Assembly: GCF_016921115.1 (NCBI RefSeq) | Contig: NZ_JAFFZS010000003.1 | Location: forward strand, 310,001-374,000 | From: Streptomyces actuosus | GTDB taxonomy: Bacteria > Actinomycetota > Actinomycetes > Streptomycetales > Streptomycetaceae | Length of the DNA: 64,000 bases | Direction: 5' to 3' | In this document: piece after piece, positions 58,902 through 64,000 of the stretch | Layout of the letters: every line of letters begins with the position of its first letter | Numbering within the stretch: the stretch's first letter is position 1 | Notes under the pieces: generated by a model | Database searches by the model: none | Told to the model about the DNA's origin: nothing | What the model saw: only the letters and a program-made list of their open reading frames with translations | Made by a program: the position numbers and the translations under genes

Positions 58902-59625
58902 GCCTCCTGTTCCCGGCTCGCCGGCTGGGCCACGGTGGGTCGGCGAGCCCTGGGTTTCGGCAATGGACCGGTCCCGGGCTCTGCGAGAGGCCAGGAACAG
59001 CTCCAGTCCCGGGTGTGGACGCACTCCCTGGCCATGCCCGATCCCCCGCTCCCCCAACATTCTCGAGGCCCGGCTCCACCCCGAGCCGGTCACCGACCCG
59101 GTGATCCTCCACGCCGAACAGACGCTGTGGCCTGGACCGTCCACCGCAGCCCGGGCACCGCGGCGGTGGGACGTCGGACGGTGCCTGCCGGACGGCGGGT
59201 TCATCGAGGAGGGCGGCGCGGTCGAAGCGACGCACGCGGCCGCGACGTTCGCGGTCGAACAGACCGTCGCCGCGTACCTGCGGGACGCCCCCGCTGTGCG
59301 GCAGCGCTGCACCGCGCGGCTCCTGGTGCCTGGCCCCGAGGGGTACGCCCGCGCTGCACCGGCATGCCGGAGCCGCTGTCCCCGGCCGTAGGCCACCGGG
59401 TCCGCGTCCCCCGCCGCCGGAACCGTTCACGAGCCGCCCGCGCCCCGGTCGCCGTGTTTCGGCCAGTCGGCCTCGCGCATATGCCAGGAGACTGGCTGGA
59501 AAAGCGTGGTGACAGTGATTCAGGAGTGAACATACTCGAACACGAGGGGTAGTGCACCGCACACGAGCCGCACGGAATGCCGGGCCGATCCGGCCGGCGA
59601 ACGACGCGTCACGGGGGAGTGAGAC
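58902..59625. other. 724-base region with possible gene remnant
   Basis: No intact gene was recognised. A plus-strand frame around 59200-59340 reads EATHAAATFAVEQTVAAYL, which looks like part of a real helical protein, but it has no plausible start or partner domain and ends in a low-complexity Arg/Pro tail. The right end holds the leader of the next gene, with CATACT at 59527-59532 and CTCG-AACA-CGAG nearby. Confidence 0.45.
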
Positions 59626-60036
59626 GTGCACGACGAGTTCCTGTGCCATGTCACGGCGTACGGCGTCTGCGACGGCCGGCGCGTCGGTGTACCGCTCGGC
59701 ACCTACCGGGCTCCCACGCTGGCGCTCGCGCTGTGGTGGCTGCGCGACCGGGCCTCCTGGATCGCCGAGCGGCTGGACCCCGGCCCCGACAGCGCACACG
59801 TGCCGACCGCCGCACTCGTGCCGGTCGCCGACGGGGTGCCCGACGTCCCGGGCGTGCTGCGCGCCTGGTGCGCCGACGCCGGCGAGCAGGAGCTGGTGGC
59901 CGAGGAACTGGCCGACGGCCGGCTGGTGCGCGTCGCCGCCAGCGACGACACCACCGAGTACGAACTGCTCGCCGAGTCCGTCGACGCCCTGCGCATGCAG
60001 CGGATGGCCGCGTCGCTGGCCATGCCCGTGGGCTGA
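59626..60036 (+). CDS. Small protein of unknown function
   Basis: This 136-residue acidic protein starts at GTG 59626 after GGGGGAG. It contains CHVTAYGVCDGRRVGVPLG and WWLRDRASWIAERLD, with no signal peptide or membrane segment. It is not recognised. It sits 49 bases before the FHA-ABC transporter in the same direction and may be linked to it, although that gene has its own promoter-like sequence. Confidence 0.75.
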   Translation: MHDEFLCHVTAYGVCDGRRVGVPLGTYRAPTLALALWWLRDRASWIAERLDPGPDSAHVPTAALVPVADGVPDVPGVLRAWCADAGEQELVAEELADGRLVRVAASDDTTEYELLAESVDALRMQRMAASLAMPVG

Positions 60037-60073
60037 GGTCCCGGTCTGCGGGGCGCGCCGACCGCCAAATCGG

Positions 60074-60086
60074 TAGAATCCTGGCA
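60074..60086 (+). promoter_or_regulatory. -10 box suggesting leaderless FHA-ABC transcript
   Basis: TAGAAT at 60074-60079 ends six bases before the ATG at 60086, the spacing expected if transcription starts at the ATG itself. No Shine-Dalgarno precedes this ATG. A clear -35 was not found. Confidence 0.45.
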
Positions 60087-62431
60087 TGGCGGAGCGGCCG
60101 GCCCTGTCCACCGCGCCCGAACTCGTGCTCCAGACCGAGACGGGCTCCCTGGTGATGACCCCGGGCCGCGACTACCACGTCGGCCGGGACCCGCTGAGCG
60201 ACATCTTCCTCGACGACGCCCGCGTCTCCTGGCACCACGCCGTCCTGCACCCCGAGGCCGGCAGATGGGTCCTGCACGACGACGACAGCACCAACGGCAC
60301 CTACACCGAGGGCCACCGCGTCCAGGACCGGTACGTCGGCTCCGGCAGTGTCATCCGCTTCGGCAACCCCGCCGACGGCCCCTGCGTGGTCCTCGTGAGC
60401 CCCCCGGAGCCGGAACCGGTGCCCGAGCGTCCGTCGGAGGTCTCCATGCCGGCGCTGACCGGCACCTTCCGGCAGCCCACCACCGTCCGCCCGCTGCCCG
60501 CCCGCAGCGTGCGCATCGGCCGTGCCGCCGACAACGACCTCGTCGTCGACGACCTGACCGTCTCCCGCCGCCACGCCGAACTGCGCTTCGCGCCCGGGGC
60601 CGGCTACGAGATCGCCGACGTCGGCAGCCACAACGGCACGTTCCTCAACGGCCGCCGCGTCACCAGCGCCCCGCTCGCCCCCGGCGACATCGTCGGCATC
60701 GGCCACTCCGCCTTCTGCCTCGTGGGCGACCAGCTCCAGGAGTACGTCGACACCGGAGAGGTCTCCCTCGACGTCCAGGACCTCACGGTCGTCGTCGACC
60801 GGGGCCGCAAGACCCTGCTGGAACAGGTGTCCTTCCCCGTCGGGGCCAAGTGCCTGCTCGCCGTCGTCGGACCCAGCGGCGCGGGCAAGTCCACGCTGCT
60901 GGGCGCCCTGACCGGGCAGCGCCCCGCCGACCACGGCACCGTCCTGTACGACGGGCGCGACCTCTACCACGACTACGCCGAACTGCGGCAGCGCATCGGC
61001 CTCGTCCCGCAGGACGACATCCTGCACTCCCAGCTCACCGTCCGCAGCGCCCTCGGCTACGCCGCCGAACTGCGCTTCCCGCAGGACGCCGCCCGGGACG
61101 AGCGGCGCACCCGCGTCGACGAGGTCGTCCGCGAACTCGGCCTGGACCAGCGCGCCGCGCAGCCCGTGCACAGCCTCTCGGGCGGCCAGCGCAAACGCGT
61201 CAGTGTGGCGCTGGAGCTGCTGACCAAACCCTCGCTGCTCTTCCTGGACGAGCCGACCTCGGGTCTGGACCCGGGCATGGACCGCTCGGTGATGCACATG
61301 CTGCGCGGGCTCGCTGACGACGGCCGCACCGTCATCGTCGTCACCCACAGCGTGCTCAGCCTCGACGTCTGCGACCGGCTGCTGGTGCTCGCCCCCGGCG
61401 GGCGGATCGCCTACTACGGGCCGCCCCGGGAAGCCCTGCCCTACTTCGGGTTCGAGGAGTGGCCCGAGGCCTTCGAGTCGTTCGAACGGGACCGCGAACG
61501 CGACTGGGCAGGCGACTACCGCCTCTCCGTCCAGTACCGCAGATACGTCTCCGACGCCGGAGTGCAGCCCCACCGGCCCCGCGAGGGCCCGGTGATCATG
61601 ACTCCGCCGTCCCCGCCGCGCAGCTGGGGCGCCCAGCTCGGCACGCTCGTGCGCCGTTACACCGCGGCTCTCAGCGCCGACCGCACCTTCCTCGCCATCA
61701 TGATCGCGCTGCCGTTCGTGATGGGCGCCATGGCCCGCGCGCTCGCCGGCAGCGAGCTCACCCGGGAGACCGCGATGAACGCGCTGCTGATCCTGTGCGT
61801 CGGCGGCGTGCTCACCGGCGCCGCCAACGCCGTGCGCGAGCTGGTCAAGGAACGCGTGATCTACCAGCGGGAGCGGGCCGTCGGCCTGCCCAGATCGGCG
61901 TACCTGATGTCCAAGGTGGTGGTGCTGGGCACGGTCACGATCCTCCAAGCCGTGGTCCTCACCCTCGTCGCCCTGCTCGGCGTCGACCTCAACGCGCCCG
62001 GGGGCGAGGGCGTGCTGATGCCCCCGCTCGTCGAGATCACCATCGCCGTCGCCCTGCTCGCGTTCACCGCGATGATGCTCGGCCTGCTGATCTCCGCGCT
62101 GGTGCGCAAGGAGGAGGTGACGATGCCGCTGCTGGTGCTGCTGGCGATCGTCCAGGTCGTCTTCTGCGGTGCCCTGCTGCCGCTCGACGGGGTGCCGGGC
62201 CTGAACCAGCTGTCCTGGCTGGTGCCCTCCCGATGGGCGTTCGGCGCGATGGCCGGCACCCTCGACCTGGCCCGCATCGTGCCCGGCGACCTCACCGGCG
62301 ACCCCCTCTTCGCCCACGACACCGGGACCTGGCTGCTCGACATCGGCATGCTGCTCGTGCTGTCTCTGCTCTTCGGGCTGCTGGTGGCCCGGCTGCTGCG
62401 CCGCCACGAGCCCGCCGTGATGCGGAGGTAG
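60086..62431 (+). CDS. FHA-domain ABC transporter (Rv1747-like half-exporter)
   Basis: This 781-residue protein has two FHA domains (about 18-105 with GRDPLSD..DSTNGTY, and about 130-215 with GRAADND..SRRHAE..SHNGTF), an ABC ATPase (about 230-450: GPSGAGKST, LSGGQRKRVSVALELL, LLFLDEPTSGLDPG) and a C-terminal ABC-2 membrane domain with six helices. Rv1747 of Mycobacterium has this layout and is regulated by phosphothreonine made by the neighbouring kinase PknF. Here a kinase gene lies downstream in the same operon. Probable role: kinase-controlled export of a cell-envelope lipid or polymer. Confidence 0.95.
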   Translation: MAERPALSTAPELVLQTETGSLVMTPGRDYHVGRDPLSDIFLDDARVSWHHAVLHPEAGRWVLHDDDSTNGTYTEGHRVQDRYVGSGSVIRFGNPADGPCVVLVSPPEPEPVPERPSEVSMPALTGTFRQPTTVRPLPARSVRIGRAADNDLVVDDLTVSRRHAELRFAPGAGYEIADVGSHNGTFLNGRRVTSAPLAPGDIVGIGHSAFCLVGDQLQEYVDTGEVSLDVQDLTVVVDRGRKTLLEQVSFPVGAKCLLAVVGPSGAGKSTLLGALTGQRPADHGTVLYDGRDLYHDYAELRQRIGLVPQDDILHSQLTVRSALGYAAELRFPQDAARDERRTRVDEVVRELGLDQRAAQPVHSLSGGQRKRVSVALELLTKPSLLFLDEPTSGLDPGMDRSVMHMLRGLADDGRTVIVVTHSVLSLDVCDRLLVLAPGGRIAYYGPPREALPYFGFEEWPEAFESFERDRERDWAGDYRLSVQYRRYVSDAGVQPHRPREGPVIMTPPSPPRSWGAQLGTLVRRYTAALSADRTFLAIMIALPFVMGAMARALAGSELTRETAMNALLILCVGGVLTGAANAVRELVKERVIYQRERAVGLPRSAYLMSKVVVLGTVTILQAVVLTLVALLGVDLNAPGGEGVLMPPLVEITIAVALLAFTAMMLGLLISALVRKEEVTMPLLVLLAIVQVVFCGALLPLDGVPGLNQLSWLVPSRWAFGAMAGTLDLARIVPGDLTGDPLFAHDTGTWLLDIGMLLVLSLLFGLLVARLLRRHEPAVMRR

Positions 62432-62440
62432 GCGAGAGCG

Positions 62441-62995
62441 ATGACCCTGCCGACGCCCGGCTTCCGGCCCTCGCACGTGGTCCCCCCGGACGGCATGCCC
62501 GCCTGGGAGTCCCCCGACCCGACCCGGCCCACCGTCTCCCTGGATCCGCTGCTGCCCGTCCAGCTCACCGAGCGGCGCGGCGACTGGGGGCACGTGCTGT
62601 GCGCCAACGGCTGGTCCGCCTGGGTCGACGGCCGCCTCCTGGTCGCCGTACCCCAGGACCCACCCACCGCGGACGGCTCCCTGGAGGCCGCCGGCGACCC
62701 CCTCGCGCTGCTCTCCGGCGTCGAGACCGTCCTCGCCCGCTACCGCGCCGCCGCCCAGGAGCTCGCCGCCGGCGGGCTCGACGGCGCCGCCTTCCGGCAG
62801 CGCACCGAGGGGCTGCGGATCGGAGTGGTGGTGGACGGGGAGGACATGTGGCTGTACGACGCCGAGCGCGACCGGTGGCTCTACGGGGACGGCACCCGGG
62901 TGACCACGTACGCGGCCGAGGGGGAACCGCGCCCACCCGGGCAGGGCGCCGGACACGCCCCGACGCGCGTAGTGGCGCCCGACGGTGACGGCTGA
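62441..62995 (+). CDS. Small SH3-like protein between FHA-ABC transporter and kinase
   Basis: This 184-residue protein has a possible SH3-like strand set (LPVQLTERRGDWGHVLCANGWSAWVDG near 38-66), then a helical region and WLYDAERDRWLYGDG. It has no membrane helix or signal. GGAGGT from the preceding stop region serves as ribosome-binding site, and its stop overlaps the kinase ATG (TGATG). Tight coupling suggests it works with the transporter or kinase. Function unknown. Confidence 0.85.
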   Translation: MTLPTPGFRPSHVVPPDGMPAWESPDPTRPTVSLDPLLPVQLTERRGDWGHVLCANGWSAWVDGRLLVAVPQDPPTADGSLEAAGDPLALLSGVETVLARYRAAAQELAAGGLDGAAFRQRTEGLRIGVVVDGEDMWLYDAERDRWLYGDGTRVTTYAAEGEPRPPGQGAGHAPTRVVAPDGDG

Positions 62996-63990
62996 TGGGC
63001 GGTGACACGAGCCTGTTCTCCGGTCGCCCCTCCGAGCTGATCGGCCGCCGGGTCGCGGGCTACCGCATCGAGCAGGAGATCGGCCGCGGCGGCATGGCCG
63101 TCGTCTACCGCGCGCGCGACCTGAGGCTGGACCGCACGGTGGCGCTGAAGCTGCTGGCACCGGAGCTGGCACGCAACGACACCTTCCGCAAGCGCTTCGT
63201 CCACGAGTCCCGGACGGCCGCCGCCATCGACCACCCGCACATCGTGCCGGTCTTCGAGGCGGGCGAGACCGACGGCGTGCTCTACATCGCCATGCGCTAC
63301 GTCGCCGGCAGCGATCTGCGGCACCTGCTCGACCGGCAGGGGCCCCTGCCGCTGGCCACCGCCGTGCGCATCGCCACACAGGTCGCCTCGGCGCTCGACG
63401 CCGCACACGATCACGGGCTGGTCCACCGGGACGTCAAGCCGGGCAACATCCTGGTGGCCCGCGGCACCGACAGCGACCATCCCGAGCACGTCTACCTCAC
63501 CGACTTCGGGCTGACCAAGAAGTCGCTGTCGCTGACCGGGTTCACCACCGTCGGCCAGTTCGTGGGCACCCTCGACTACGTCGCCCCCGAACAGATCTCC
63601 GGCCGACCCGTCGACGGCCGCTGCGACGTCTACGGCCTCGCCTGCGTCGTGCACGAGACCCTGGCCGGCCGTCCGCCGTTCCGCCGCGACGACGACATGG
63701 CTCTGCTGTGGGCCCACCAGTACGACGAGCCCCCGCCGCTCACCGAGGCACGCCCGGACCTGCCGCCCGAGGTCGACGCGGTCTTCGCCCGGGCCCTGGC
63801 CAAGAGCCCCGACGAACGCTACGACTCCTGCCTGGCGTTCGTCTCGGCGCTGCGCGACGCCGGTACCGGCGGCCCCGCGGCCGGGCACGCGCCGACCGAG
63901 GTCGACGTGGCGGTGGCCCCCGCACCCGCCGGCGGGACCGCGAAACCGCCCCCCGCCTGGGCGGAGCCCGTCATGCGTCGCCGGGGGTGA
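62995..63990 (+). CDS. Hanks-type Ser/Thr protein kinase
   Basis: This 331-residue kinase has the Gly-rich loop IGRGGMAVVY, Lys in TVALKLL, catalytic HRDVKPGN, DFG in TDFGLTKK and APE in DYVAPEQ. It is complete through the C-lobe and ends in a Pro/Ala-rich tail without a transmembrane segment, so it should be cytosolic, unlike PknB and PknF. Its overlap with the preceding gene puts it in the same operon as the FHA-ABC transporter, whose FHA domains are likely to bind its phosphothreonines. Confidence 0.95.
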   Translation: MGGDTSLFSGRPSELIGRRVAGYRIEQEIGRGGMAVVYRARDLRLDRTVALKLLAPELARNDTFRKRFVHESRTAAAIDHPHIVPVFEAGETDGVLYIAMRYVAGSDLRHLLDRQGPLPLATAVRIATQVASALDAAHDHGLVHRDVKPGNILVARGTDSDHPEHVYLTDFGLTKKSLSLTGFTTVGQFVGTLDYVAPEQISGRPVDGRCDVYGLACVVHETLAGRPPFRRDDDMALLWAHQYDEPPPLTEARPDLPPEVDAVFARALAKSPDERYDSCLAFVSALRDAGTGGPAAGHAPTEVDVAVAPAPAGGTAKPPPAWAEPVMRRRG

Positions 63991-64000
63991 CGCCGCGCCG

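Overview
The window is a stretch of a Streptomyces (or close actinomycete) chromosome. The DNA is very GC-rich with strong third-position GC bias. It carries a long-form chaplin with a sortase signal, a BTAD/SARP-type regulator, MerR and MarR regulators, a PAS-SpoIIE phosphatase, an FHA-ABC/kinase module and a GlnR-like box array, a combination typical of sporulating actinobacteria. All coordinates, starts and motifs were read by eye; family names come from recognised motifs, not from database searches.

Layout. 1-5459: end of a helical-repeat regulator, a PAS-SpoIIE phosphatase, a Gfo/Idh/MocA dehydrogenase and a baeRF-type protein. 5460-25947: an orphan lipid-polyketide locus of four genes. 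These are a fatty-acyl-AMP ligase (FAAL); a 4,828-residue megasynthase ordered ACP-KS-AT-DH-KR-ACP-KS-AT-DH-KR-ACP-C-FkbH; a carrier protein/thioester reductase with an extra C-terminal domain; and an alpha/beta hydrolase with a Cys nucleophile, coupled by an ATGA overlap. A further hydrolase follows. 26833-31613: secreted S33 peptidase, chaplin, GNAT, and two small membrane proteins (GlsB and SPW types). 31912-38833: a MerR regulator with a B12-type sensor domain, photolyase, NAD-binding/DUF2867 protein, MarR and MMPL exporter. 38954-40520: a DGPF protein and ECF42-type sigma factor pair. 40536-41348: an amidohydrolase. 41743-47880: a complete urtABCDE urea/amide ABC transporter with an AmiC-like soluble sensor. 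48149-55273: MarR, two aldo/keto reductases, secreted sphingomyelinase, VOC protein, adenosine deaminase, DinB-like protein and LysR. 55976-58901: BTAD regulator divergent from a dehalogenase-fold hydrolase. 59626-63990: a small unknown protein, a two-FHA ABC transporter, a small partner protein and a Ser/Thr kinase.

The most interesting content is the FAAL-PKS-C-FkbH-reductase locus. A coherent reading is as follows. FAAL adenylates a fatty acid and loads the N-terminal ACP. Two PKS modules extend it, the first with methylmalonyl-CoA. The C-terminal FkbH domain loads a glyceryl unit from 1,3-bisphosphoglycerate, perhaps onto the carrier protein of the reductase subunit. The condensation domain joins the polyketide acyl chain to that unit, and the reductase releases an acylated glyceraldehyde or glycerol. 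This pathway is inference; the domains and catalytic residues are directly visible.

Several regulatory sequences can be read directly: a three-part GlnR-like array before urtA, palindromes beside the MarR-MMPL block, an inverted repeat between lysR and its divergent reductase, an 11-bp-spaced direct repeat between the BTAD regulator and the hydrolase, and a CTACC-N4-GGTAG operator before the FAAL gene.
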